From a virus: a stretch of DNA of 32,973 nucleotides. Made by a program: the position numbers and the translations under genes. Of the stretch, positions 6,865 to 14,959 are shown piece by piece; positions within the stretch are counted from its first letter, which is position 1; the number at the start of each line of letters is the position of its first letter. The stretch is taken from IMG/VR virus record IMGVR_UViG_3300030106_007250, positions 1 through 32,973 of that record. One strand, written 5' to 3'. The notes beneath the pieces are model-generated. The model saw only the letters and a list, made by a program, of their open reading frames with translations, was not told where the DNA came from and ran no database searches.

Positions 6865-7713
6865 ATGCCAGATAGGATACATTCTAGCGACATCCAACTT
6901 TTTGTGGATGACGCAAGAGTTCCAGCCGTCACAGCCGTTGATGTTAACTCCTCTAAAGGTGTGACAGACATTCAAAGGCTGGGGACTTCTCATGTTGTTG
7001 ACAGGGTGTTAACGGCTAATCAATCCTCTACTGTTAATATAAGTATAAATTTAACTACTGGAAATACAGGTGCTGAACCTATTTATACCTATCAAGAAAT
7101 GGGTTCTGGGTTTCTTTCTACAGGAAACTTTAATCTAAAAATAAAAGACAAAGTTGGGGTTACGACTGTTTCTGGAGGTTCTTTGACAAGCTACTCAATA
7201 GACGGTTCTGTGGGAGATATTGTAAAGGGGCAAACATCATATGTGGGCGATGGGGCTATATTTACGTCTGCTGGAGCATTGACTGATAATGATGCCTCAA
7301 ATGATATATTTGACGGATTCTTTAGGCCAAAAGATATAGAAATAACCAGCACACATGAAAAGGAGGGGATTAGCACAGCTAGTTTCAATATCCAAGATTT
7401 CTCCATATCTGTCTCTATGGAAAAAACTCCTGTCACTAGATTGGGGACTAGGGTTCCTAGATTTAGATATCCGACAATGCCAGCTAATGGCAGTTTGTCA
7501 TTTAATGCAATTAAAAATCAAGTTACTGGTTTAGATTTGTCTAGTCTTATTTGTGATAGCGGCGTAATTAAAATTAAATTAAAAGACCAAGATGGAGCTT
7601 CTGTAATGGAGTTTGATAATAGTGGTTGTTGCCTAGAAACTGTTGATGAATCAACTTCTCTAGATGATAATACAACAGTAAGTTTTTCTTACTATTTCCC
7701 AATAATGAAATGA
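6865..7713 (+). CDS. Tail tube-like protein (paralogue of the major tail tube protein)
   Basis: This 282-residue protein repeats the design of the 423-residue tube protein before it. The N-terminal half has VTAVDVNSSKGVTDIQRLGT, matching the DI-x2-(F/L)G strand of the tube protein. The C-terminal half has FSISVSMEKTPVTRLGTR, a downstream strand IKIKLKDQDGASVMEF and SLDDNTTVSFSY, aligned with the same elements in the tube protein. It probably forms a specialised ring of the tail, such as a tube initiator or a ring close to the tip, or a minor tube subunit. It starts after the tube terminator and overlaps the next gene by 4 nt (ATGA). The role beyond tube-like fold is inference. Confidence 0.6.
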   Translation: MPDRIHSSDIQLFVDDARVPAVTAVDVNSSKGVTDIQRLGTSHVVDRVLTANQSSTVNISINLTTGNTGAEPIYTYQEMGSGFLSTGNFNLKIKDKVGVTTVSGGSLTSYSIDGSVGDIVKGQTSYVGDGAIFTSAGALTDNDASNDIFDGFFRPKDIEITSTHEKEGISTASFNIQDFSISVSMEKTPVTRLGTRVPRFRYPTMPANGSLSFNAIKNQVTGLDLSSLICDSGVIKIKLKDQDGASVMEFDNSGCCLETVDESTSLDDNTTVSFSYYFPIMK

Positions 7714-8099
7714 TGACCACGGGAGAGATAGCCAATTATAAAAACGCTGTTTATGATTTAGATATAACAGTTAATGATCCAGCGAATGGTTTTAGGCTTG
7801 ATTTAATGGAAACAGGGTCTTCTAGCCAAAGGACTTTAGTCACTTTTTCTGGCTATCAAGGATATCTCTTTGATCAGAGCGGCAATTTCTTTGGCGGCTA
7901 TGACAGTGGTGTTCCGTTTGAGTTAGTTGTTCAATACGATCACACAAACAAAACTTTTTCGTATTATCATGATACTGTTTTAATGGCTAACGGACTAGAT
8001 ATTACGGGGTATGTAACTGATGGAAAAGTCAATGTTGTTCGCTTCGATGGGTATAACAACGGCTCTTTATCATTCTCTGTTAGCGGAGTAAAAAGTTGA
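7710..8099 (+). CDS. Small beta-rich tail-region protein, unknown function
   Basis: This 129-residue protein is translationally coupled to the gene before it through a 4-nt ATGA overlap; the start is a double ATG (MMTTGEIANYKNAVYD). It consists of alternating aromatic and polar strands, such as LVVQYDHTNKTFSYYHD followed by GLDITGYVTDGKVNVVRFDG, a pattern seen in concanavalin/LamG-like jelly rolls (strand, turn with D-x-T-x-K, strand). It is too short for a complete LamG domain of about 180 residues, so it may be a minimal jelly roll or decoration of the tail tube. I know no specific family. The stop is at 8097-8099, and the promoter of the next unit starts inside its last codons. Confidence 0.5.
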   Translation: MMTTGEIANYKNAVYDLDITVNDPANGFRLDLMETGSSSQRTLVTFSGYQGYLFDQSGNFFGGYDSGVPFELVVQYDHTNKTFSYYHDTVLMANGLDITGYVTDGKVNVVRFDGYNNGSLSFSVSGVKS

Positions 8100-8123
8100 T
8101 TTTATTCTAAATTTTAATATAAT
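8096..8123 (+). promoter_or_regulatory. Sigma70-like promoter for the tail chaperone genes
   Basis: TTGATT (8096-8101), a 16-nt spacer and an exact TATAAT (8118-8123) precede the GTG start at 8130 by 6 nt. The predicted transcription start is 8130 itself, giving a leaderless mRNA with a GTG start. Confidence 0.6.
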
Positions 8124-8129
8124 ATTCTT

Positions 8130-8936
8130 GTGAAAGAAGTATATTCATTTGATGTAAAGAGGCAGATAGTCAAAGAGGTTCCTTATATGAAAAAGACCAA
8201 GGACGGGGAAGAGGTTGAAGCTATTAAAAAATCAAAAAAAACAATTAAAAATAGAGTTGTTTTTGCAAAGCCTAATATTTCTGCAATTGAGGATGCCGAG
8301 TTCTTTTATGGGCAAAAATTCAACGAGTATATTAATGCTGGGTTTTTAACCAAGGCGATGTTGGCGAAAAAGATGGGAGACAACGGGGGTTTAAACTCTG
8401 AGGTCGCGTCAGACAGGATGGCAGATATTGTTAAGAAGAACATGGCTGCTTCCAAGGTTATTGAATTTTTTGCTGGAGCCAAAGATCTAACTGAAGAGCA
8501 AAAGCAGCAACTAGAAGAAGCAGAAGAAGACTTTATAGCTACGCAAGCGGAGGTTCATGAATATGAAGTTGCGCTAGCTTCTCAATTCAATCAAACCGCC
8601 GATGCAAAAGCGGAGCAAAAACTAATAGAATGGCTTGTTTTAAAATTTTCTTTTTATGAGGAGGAGGCAGAAGATAAGAAAAAACTATTCCCTCTCTTTG
8701 AGGGGGAGTCTTATGAAACGAAAAGAAACAGCATGATCATGCTTCAAGAATTAGAAGATGAAGATATTGAAGATGCTGTCTTGCATAAACTTAAAGCGGT
8801 TTTTGATAAGTCTTTTGATACTTTAATTAGGGTCGTTAGTATTTGGTATAACAAGCTAGGAACCGATCAAGAGTCTATAGATAAAGTATTAAAGGATCTG
8901 TTTAATGAGTCAGCAGACAAAGAAGAAGAAAAATGA
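8130..8936 (+). CDS. Putative tail assembly chaperone, first frame (G-like)
   Basis: This 268-residue protein uses a GTG start (MKEVYSFDVKRQIVKEVPYM) immediately after a TATAAT box, with no Shine-Dalgarno sequence. It is charged, helical and rich in Glu/Lys, with an acidic helix around LTEEQKQQLEEAEEDFIATQ and a C-terminus ending DKEEEK. The pair of overlapping genes directly before a tape measure gene is the standard place for tail assembly chaperones (G and GT in lambda), which bind the tape measure protein during tail assembly. Here the second frame overlaps by 32 nt. Both proteins are larger than lambda G and T (about 140 residues each). The family is not recognised; the role is inferred from order, overlap and composition. 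Confidence 0.5.
   Translation: MKEVYSFDVKRQIVKEVPYMKKTKDGEEVEAIKKSKKTIKNRVVFAKPNISAIEDAEFFYGQKFNEYINAGFLTKAMLAKKMGDNGGLNSEVASDRMADIVKKNMAASKVIEFFAGAKDLTEEQKQQLEEAEEDFIATQAEVHEYEVALASQFNQTADAKAEQKLIEWLVLKFSFYEEEAEDKKKLFPLFEGESYETKRNSMIMLQELEDEDIEDAVLHKLKAVFDKSFDTLIRVVSIWYNKLGTDQESIDKVLKDLFNESADKEEEK
8905..8936 (+). other. Overlap of tail chaperone frames, possible +1 frameshift site
   Basis: The first frame ends AAA-TGA (8931-8936). The second frame is +1 relative to it. A +1 slip at this AAA-TGA stop would continue directly into the second frame (GAT-TCC onward). The second frame also has its own ATG at 8905, with an AAAGGA-like sequence about 8 nt upstream, so simple re-initiation is equally possible. 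Confidence 0.35.
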
Positions 8937-9783
8937 TTCCTCCCAAGTTGATCTATTAGATATAACTCGCGGTTACAGCATTCTTTCTCTTGAGGATAAG
9001 AAATACTATTTTAGACATCCCACGGTTCTCCAGACACTAGAGAATGAGTCTCTCTTTTTTTCTGACATAGAGGAGTCGGCTAAATCTGGGATTAAAACAG
9101 AAGAAGAAATTCTTTCTCGCGCAATTGAATTGGGGTCTTGGTCTAAAGCAGAAGGGGAAAAAATAGAATCCCTGAAATGGATGTTAAAAAAATCCATTAC
9201 TGCCTTGTCAAAAATTGAAGATCCAAAACAAAGGGAGCTTTTTAACAAGCAGATAAAAGATCAAGAAAAAGAGCTACAGGATATCAAAGATAAAAGAAGC
9301 AAACTTGTTGAGTTTAGTGCAGAACACCTTGCAGGTGTTAAGAAGACTAAAAGAATTTTAACTAATTGTTTGTTTAAGGATAAAGAGTTTACAGAGGGTT
9401 TAGATAATTTAAATGTGGTGGCAGCTTTGTTGTTTGCCTCATACGCAAGGTTTCTTTCTAAAGAAACTATACTAAACGCATCTTTCCACGGAGGTTTTTT
9501 TGATTTGTATGTTCCTCAAAATTCTAATCCATTAGCTTTATTTGGTAAAACTTTTTATGATATTACTCTTTTTCAAAAAAGTCTTATATCTCTTTCTAGT
9601 AGTTTATTGAATAAGATGAAAAACACTAAAATTCCAGATGAAATCTATGGAGATCCTCTCAAAATGCTGGAATATGAAGAGAAAGAAGAGAAGGACTCAA
9701 AGGTAAGTCATGGGGTAGGTGATTTAAAAGCAAAAATGGCTATGAGGGGTGGAAAGCTGAAAGCAGAAGACTTTTTAAGCTGA
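8905..9783 (+). CDS. Putative tail assembly chaperone, second frame (T-like)
   Basis: This 292-residue protein lies between the first chaperone-like gene (32-nt overlap, different frame) and the tape measure gene. It starts MSQQTKKKKNDSSQVDLLDI. The middle is a long charged helical region (residues about 85-140, with RELFNKQIKDQEKELQDIKD) that should form a coiled coil. After that come hydrophobic helices (LNVVAALLFASYARFLSK; LISLSSSLLNKM) and a basic end (DLKAKMAMRGGKLKAEDFLS). The helical, partly hydrophobic content suits a chaperone that coats a hydrophobic tape measure. It may be made separately from its ATG or as an extension of the first frame by frameshifting. No enzymatic motif is seen. 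Confidence 0.45.
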   Translation: MSQQTKKKKNDSSQVDLLDITRGYSILSLEDKKYYFRHPTVLQTLENESLFFSDIEESAKSGIKTEEEILSRAIELGSWSKAEGEKIESLKWMLKKSITALSKIEDPKQRELFNKQIKDQEKELQDIKDKRSKLVEFSAEHLAGVKKTKRILTNCLFKDKEFTEGLDNLNVVAALLFASYARFLSKETILNASFHGGFFDLYVPQNSNPLALFGKTFYDITLFQKSLISLSSSLLNKMKNTKIPDEIYGDPLKMLEYEEKEEKDSKVSHGVGDLKAKMAMRGGKLKAEDFLS

Positions 9784-9785
9784 TA

Positions 9786-9800
9786 AGTGTAATTTACACT
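9786..9800 (+). promoter_or_regulatory. Perfect palindrome GTGTAA-T-TTACAC before the tape measure gene
   Basis: Positions 9786-9800 read AGTGTAA, one T, then TTACACT: seven-base perfect dyad arms around a single base, ending 2 nt before the ATG at 9803. The arms contain the GTGTAA element found before other units. It is too short to be a good terminator (no T-tract, AT-rich), so it is more likely a protein-binding operator, a promoter element, or an RNA hairpin that masks the start codon. Confidence 0.5.
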
Positions 9801-9802
9801 AT

Positions 9803-12800
9803 ATGGCTACAAGTCTAAATGCATCCCTAAATGTAAGCCTTAATCCGCAAAGTTTAAATGCTTCTACAAAGCAGATATCACAAGCTTTAGGCAGGATTAC
9901 TGGGCAAGCTTCTGAGTTCCAGAAATCTCTGGATGCTTCGACTGCCCGTGTTTTTGCATTTGGAGCTACTACTGCCGTTTTGAACGGAGTAACACAATCA
10001 TTTAAAAAGTTAGTTTCGACAACAATTGAAGTTGAGAAAAGGTTAATAGAGATTAACTCTATTTTTCAAGCTACTGATGTTCAGTTTAATAAATTTAGAA
10101 ACTCAATATTTCAGGTAGCCAAAGAAACAGGGCAAGCTTTTAATACTGTAGCAGAAGGTGCTGCTGAGTTAGCTCGACAAGGTTTAAGTGCAGAAGAAAC
10201 TGCCAAGAGACTCAAGGCTTCTCTCGTTTTAACTAGAATATCAGGTTTAGATGCAGAAAAGTCGGTTAAAGCTCTTACGGCGGCAATTAACGGTTTCACA
10301 TCGGCTGGATTAAACGCGAACCAGATAGTCAACAAAATGGTTGCGGTTGATACCGCTTTTGCTGTTTCAGCCCAAGACTTAGCAGAGGCTTTTAGTCGAG
10401 CGGGTTCTACAGCGGAAGATGCGGGTGTTAGTTTTGATCAATTGCTTGGTCTTGTTACGGCTGTAGAGCAAAAAACAGCTAGGGGAGGTGCGGTTATTGG
10501 TAACGCATTTAAATCAATTTTTACAAGACTCCAAAGGGGAACAACAATTGAAGAGCTTAAAGAATTAGGAGTTCAGATTGATGCGTCAATGAGCGGGGTT
10601 CAAAAACTCAGTGCTCTTTCTAATGCTATAGAAAACATAGCAGACCCTACAGTTGTTTCTAAGATAAAAGAATTAGCTGGTGGAGTCTTCCAGATAAACG
10701 TGGTTAGTGCCGCATTAAAAGATTTAAGTTCTGACACTTCTATATTCCAAAAAGCCGCTACCACAGCTTCTAAAGCCACTAATGAAGCTTTCGAAAAAAA
10801 TGAGGCTTTGAATAAAAGCTTGGCTTCACAAATTAACGCTTTAATACAAGGTGTTACTAGTTTGGCTGAAAAGATAGGCAAACTAACATTCGGGCCTCTT
10901 TTAGAAAACTTAGTAGGTATAGCTACAAAGTTTACGGAATTTTTAGATAAAGCTTTAGATCCAGAAAAAGGTAATATTTTTATAAAAGGTATCTTTAAGG
11001 CAATAGGAGCTTTCATGGGTGGTCCTGCTGTTGTTTTAGTTACTGCTGCGTTTGCAAAAATAGCAAAGTTGGTTGCTAAGTTCGCTATTGAAGGTTTGAG
11101 ATCCCTTTTCGCGATGGGGACTCAGGCAGAGAAGATAAAGAACATTGAGGCGGGTCTTGTTGGTCTTTTGCAGAAAGATGAAAGTCTCCGCAATATGATT
11201 CTGAGCACTACTGCTACTCAGGCTCAAAAAGAACAAGCGGTATTAGCTGCGATACAAAGAGAAAACCAACTGCTGACAACTCAAGCTGCTCTTATGAGAC
11301 AGATAGCTACTTCTGCTGCCGCTAGAGGCGTAGGAGGTTTCAGCGCAGGAACTGGGATATTTGGCGGTAAAAAAGGTAAACCTTTTGCTGTCGGTGGTAG
11401 AGTTACTGGAGGATCAGGAACAAAAGATGATGTTCCAGCGATGCTTACTGCTGGTGAGTTTGTCATGCAGAAAAGTGCGGTTAATAAATTTGGCCAGCCT
11501 TTCATGGAGGATATAAATCAGGGTAGGCTTAGTTTTAATAGAGGTGGATTTGTCCCTAATTATGCAAAGTTCGCTCGGAAGGGGGAAGGCAAAACGCTTA
11601 GAACAAGCACTAGCACTAAAAATTTAGAGAAGGATCTAGAAGCTGGCAGATATGATAAAGATGATGCCACAGCAGCGAAAGCTTTAATAGCAAAAAGAAA
11701 AAAGGGGAAGAAAGGTGCTACAAAGCCCATAGATGTTCTCGCTAGTAGTTTCGCATTTATAGTTCCTTCTCCGAGTGCAGGTAGAGGCGCTAATTCCTAC
11801 AAAAAGGGCCAAACTAAAGTAGGTGGAGTTTGGTATCCCTACAAAATAACAGATAGCATTAAAACTTTTTCTCCAAGTATTAAAGGATTAGATGCTAAAG
11901 CAGAACCCTATGATTCAAAAATCGAAAAAAAGATTTCTAGCTCAGTCACTGACGCAGCAACACAATATGCAAATTTAATAACAGTCCCCAAGGGTGTCAA
12001 CAAAGCAGATAGAGGAGATATAAAAAGGAGACTGGGGCAAGGTGGGCAAAGGGGCGCTTTTGGCGCTATAAGAGGTGCGGTCGGAGCCGCGTTTGAGGCT
12101 GCTGTATTTTCTGCTTTAGGTTTAGATGAGTTTACAGCGGCAAAAGGTGGTGCGGATTGGGATGTAAGAAATTTAAACACTGTAGGTAATGGAGAGCTTG
12201 CCCAACTACTTGGGACTGGAGCAATGGTTCATGGTGACATGAAGGTTGGTTCATCACCAGATACAGTAGCAAGTTTTGTAGGTAAAATACTTAGGCATCT
12301 CGATAGATATGAACCCGAGATGGAGAGGGTTAGAAGGGAAAAAAAAGCTGCCAAAAATAAAAAAGCTAAAGGAGGTATTATTCCTAACTACAATGCAAGA
12401 AGAGGTTATGGGGTTCCAGCTTCTCAAGTAAGAGTTCATTTAGATAAAAATAAGAATGCCTTTGCGGTAACTAATACTTCAGATGAGCGCCCTAATTCTA
12501 TCGAGGAGAGAGCGGCTTTAGACGATGCGATAGGAAGAGAGAGAGCGGGCATACCAATGGCAAGAGGGGGATTTGTTCCCAACTATAGATTTGGTGGTAT
12601 CAAGAAAATTTTTGGAGGTGGAAAAAAGAAAAAATCTTCTAGCGGTGGAGGAGATATTCAACAAGCAGAAGGTGGAATGGGTTCTTTTGCAACTAATTTG
12701 CTATTGTTGGGGACTATGTTGGGAACAGGTAGTGCTGCTGTGGAACAAAACACTGTTTCTCTTGATACAGAAAGGGAAGAAAGAATTGCAAATGCTCATG

Positions 12801-14956
12801 CAGCAGAGAAAGAAATTGGAGCAAGGATGAAGCTTATTGCTTCTATAGAGGCAGATATTTCCGCAAGGAAAGCGAGTCAAGGTGGTGGAGGAGGATTGAA
12901 GAGCATGTTAACATTTGATAATGCTTTAATGGCCCTATCAATAGGAAGTATAGGTGCGCCTCTTCTGAAAAAGTTTGGTGGGAGTAAAATGGGGCAAGGA
13001 ATTGCTGGGAGTAAAATGGGGCAAGGTGTCGGAGGCTTTTTTCAGGGAAGCTCAAAGAAAGGAGTTGGGGGATTCGTGGCACGAAACGCTCCAACTAGAA
13101 ATTTTGCGACAGCACAAAGAATGGGTAAAGGTGCTTCGATTGGTGTCAGGGGCGCGGGAACAATTGGTGCTGCTATTGGAGCTATAGAGCTTTTGCCTAA
13201 ATTATTTGGAGACGAATTAACAAAACACGAAAAAAAGGTAGCAACGGGTAAAACAATAGGGCAAGTAGGTGGGGCTATAGCTGCTGGCGCTGCTATAGGT
13301 AGCGTTGTCCCTGTGGCTGGGACAATAGCTGGTGCGGTTGTCGGTCTTTTGGCAGGAGTGGGAGGAGCACTCCTTGGGGGTTTTTTAGGAGAAAAAGGAA
13401 CTGAGGCAGTTTTAGGAGATGACGAAGAGAAGGGAGAGTCTAAGGCAGATAAACGGCGACGAAATGTGCAAAATCTAGTTTCTAGAAGGGTCGATCAGGT
13501 GGGAAAAATAGGGTTTGATGAAGAGACTTTTGGGGCGAAAGCTCAAGCTGGTGCTGATATAATATTTCAACAAGCAGGAGGTGAGAAAGATGCAGAAGCG
13601 GGAGAGAAAGCGGTTAATCAAGCTCTAGAAGATTATACTACAGCAAGACAAGATTATGCGGAGGCTGTTATGGGCCACTTAGCGGCTGACGTAAATGATG
13701 AAAAAGCATCACAAGCGGCACATGAGAAGATGATTAAAGCGGAGCGTGAGTATGCTAAAGCGGCAATGCATCTAACTCAGTCTACTCATGATAACCAAGC
13801 AGATAGAGATGCAAACGATGCCTTATTTGATGAATTAACCTCAAAAAGAAACTCTTTACTTGAGCGATCAAATGCAAATCAGGAAAAATTAAATAAAGCT
13901 TTATTAGAAACAGAGGTAGCCCTACTTGAACACAGGAATAACATGGCAGCAAGGCTTGCTATGGGAGGAAATTTGCAGGGTCCATTTGGAGCGGCTGTTC
14001 AAGATGCCAATCAGTTTGGTGCAGACATGGCGGGCATCAATGATGCTAGGAATGTGAGAAATCAGGAGCAGAACAAACTAGATGCATTTTTAAGAGCGAA
14101 CACGGACAAGAAGACGGGCGAGTTTACTGGCGATGTTGGTCAACGTGGAGTATTTGAAGCGGCAGTTGCGAAAGCTGGCATTGATTTCAAAAGTAAAGTT
14201 GGAGAGTCTGCTACAAGACTTCAAAACTTAATTGGTAGTCTTAAAAAACAACAGGAAGACCTCAAGACCAAAAGGGCAGATATAAAAGCCCAAGAGGATC
14301 AAAATAAAATAGACTTTGGAGGAAAGTTCCAAGGAACTGGATTCAACAAAGTTGATCCTACTTTCTTAAAAGCTCAAATGGATGAGTTACAGAAAACTTT
14401 CTTAGATCCAAAAGCAACAGAGCACGATAAGGCAAAGTTATTAGAAAACTTTAATCCTCAAGACTTAGGCTCAGTAACTGAGGTTATTAAAGGTTTAGGT
14501 AGTCCTGAGCTTGTCGAAGCTATAAACAGCTTTAAGTCAGCAGGAGTAAACAAAATGAAAGATGCTGGCTTCTCTGACGAGCAAATAAAGAATCTTCAAG
14601 AGGAAACTGGTGTTCTAAAAACAGATGAATTAGCTGGTGTTGATAAAGAAATAGAAGCAGTAAAGGCTAGGATTTTAGGGGCTGAAAAAGCATTTAAACA
14701 ACTAGAAACAAATACTGACACAGCATCAGTCGCAAAAGAAATGAAAGATTTAAAAGCCGCAATGGAGGCAGCAGCAGGAAGTTTTGATGGGGTAACAAAT
14801 TATATTGATGCTCAAGTAGATGCCGCAAAAGAAGTTACTAAAGTTGTAGAGGGCAATAATGAAATTGTTAAAAGTGCGACAAAAATACAAGAAGACCTAA
14901 GCGGAAGACTGGCTAATGTTGAAAAGGAGCTTGGACAGATGAAAAGGAATCCATAA
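9803..14956 (+). CDS. Tail tape measure protein with embedded nuclease-like cargo domain
   Basis: At 1717 residues this is the longest gene in the window. It sets tail length and is threaded inside the tail tube. The N-terminal third carries a TP901-type tape measure core (TGQAFNTVAEGAAELARQGL, then GLDAEKSVKALTAAINGFT, and AVEQKTARGGAVIGNAFKS, with a following LQRGTTIEELKELG). A hydrophobic segment lies at about 400-427, then the common tape measure motif GTKDDVPAMLTAGEFVMQ. Next come three GGxxPNY motifs (residues 581, 857 and 922) enclosing a domain with E765, D785/D787 and D812-M-K814, suggestive of a PD-(D/E)XK nuclease fold. A glycine-zipper membrane segment follows at about 1150-1197 (GGAIAAGAAIGSVVPVAGT). 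The last 500 residues are a charged helical region and end KELGQMKRNP. The start ATG follows a GTGTAA palindrome and has no Shine-Dalgarno sequence. Confidence 0.9.
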   Translation: MATSLNASLNVSLNPQSLNASTKQISQALGRITGQASEFQKSLDASTARVFAFGATTAVLNGVTQSFKKLVSTTIEVEKRLIEINSIFQATDVQFNKFRNSIFQVAKETGQAFNTVAEGAAELARQGLSAEETAKRLKASLVLTRISGLDAEKSVKALTAAINGFTSAGLNANQIVNKMVAVDTAFAVSAQDLAEAFSRAGSTAEDAGVSFDQLLGLVTAVEQKTARGGAVIGNAFKSIFTRLQRGTTIEELKELGVQIDASMSGVQKLSALSNAIENIADPTVVSKIKELAGGVFQINVVSAALKDLSSDTSIFQKAATTASKATNEAFEKNEALNKSLASQINALIQGVTSLAEKIGKLTFGPLLENLVGIATKFTEFLDKALDPEKGNIFIKGIFKAIGAFMGGPAVVLVTAAFAKIAKLVAKFAIEGLRSLFAMGTQAEKIKNIEAGLVGLLQKDESLRNMILSTTATQAQKEQAVLAAIQRENQLLTTQAALMRQIATSAAARGVGGFSAGTGIFGGKKGKPFAVGGRVTGGSGTKDDVPAMLTAGEFVMQKSAVNKFGQPFMEDINQGRLSFNRGGFVPNYAKFARKGEGKTLRTSTSTKNLEKDLEAGRYDKDDATAAKALIAKRKKGKKGATKPIDVLASSFAFIVPSPSAGRGANSYKKGQTKVGGVWYPYKITDSIKTFSPSIKGLDAKAEPYDSKIEKKISSSVTDAATQYANLITVPKGVNKADRGDIKRRLGQGGQRGAFGAIRGAVGAAFEAAVFSALGLDEFTAAKGGADWDVRNLNTVGNGELAQLLGTGAMVHGDMKVGSSPDTVASFVGKILRHLDRYEPEMERVRREKKAAKNKKAKGGIIPNYNARRGYGVPASQVRVHLDKNKNAFAVTNTSDERPNSIEERAALDDAIGRERAGIPMARGGFVPNYRFGGIKKIFGGGKKKKSSSGGGDIQQAEGGMGSFATNLLLLGTMLGTGSAAVEQNTVSLDTEREERIANAHAAEKEIGARMKLIASIEADISARKASQGGGGGLKSMLTFDNALMALSIGSIGAPLLKKFGGSKMGQGIAGSKMGQGVGGFFQGSSKKGVGGFVARNAPTRNFATAQRMGKGASIGVRGAGTIGAAIGAIELLPKLFGDELTKHEKKVATGKTIGQVGGAIAAGAAIGSVVPVAGTIAGAVVGLLAGVGGALLGGFLGEKGTEAVLGDDEEKGESKADKRRRNVQNLVSRRVDQVGKIGFDEETFGAKAQAGADIIFQQAGGEKDAEAGEKAVNQALEDYTTARQDYAEAVMGHLAADVNDEKASQAAHEKMIKAEREYAKAAMHLTQSTHDNQADRDANDALFDELTSKRNSLLERSNANQEKLNKALLETEVALLEHRNNMAARLAMGGNLQGPFGAAVQDANQFGADMAGINDARNVRNQEQNKLDAFLRANTDKKTGEFTGDVGQRGVFEAAVAKAGIDFKSKVGESATRLQNLIGSLKKQQEDLKTKRADIKAQEDQNKIDFGGKFQGTGFNKVDPTFLKAQMDELQKTFLDPKATEHDKAKLLENFNPQDLGSVTEVIKGLGSPELVEAINSFKSAGVNKMKDAGFSDEQIKNLQEETGVLKTDELAGVDKEIEAVKARILGAEKAFKQLETNTDTASVAKEMKDLKAAMEAAAGSFDGVTNYIDAQVDAAKEVTKVVEGNNEIVKSATKIQEDLSGRLANVEKELGQMKRNP
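11543..12589 (+). repeat. Three GGxxPNY motifs in the tape measure protein
   Basis: The motif occurs at residues 581-588 (GGFVPNYA, nt 11543-11566), 857-864 (GGIIPNYN, nt 12371-12394) and 922-929 (GGFVPNYR, nt 12566-12589). Each is preceded by basic or small residues (NR, AK, AR). They bracket a 268-residue nuclease-like segment and a 57-residue segment. I infer they are domain borders, perhaps processing sites or docking points in the folded tape measure. Confidence 0.75.
11567..12370 (+). other. Embedded PD-(D/E)XK-like nuclease domain in the tape measure protein
   Basis: This is the segment between the first two GGxxPNY motifs (residues 589-856). The core lies at about 740-830: a glycine-rich helix with GAVGAAFEAAVFSALGL holding E765, then a strand with GGADWDV (D785, D787), and 25 residues later a strand HGDMKVG (D812, K814). 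The order Glu-helix, Asp-strand, D-x-K strand matches PD-(D/E)XK nucleases. It precedes a basic helix (RVRREKKAAKNKKAK). The assignment is by motif only; structure prediction would decide. Confidence 0.5.
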
Positions 14957-14959
14957 GAC

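Noticed and set aside
8920-8936. A lambda-type -1 frameshift on the GAAGAAGAAAAATGA run
   Set aside because: The -1 frame does not lead into the second chaperone frame; only +1 or -2 does.
12573-13187. Additional plus-strand frames (12573-12830 and 12975-13187) inside the tape measure gene
   Set aside because: They are out-of-frame readings of Gly- and Lys-rich repeats, without start signals; the tape measure frame continues through without break.
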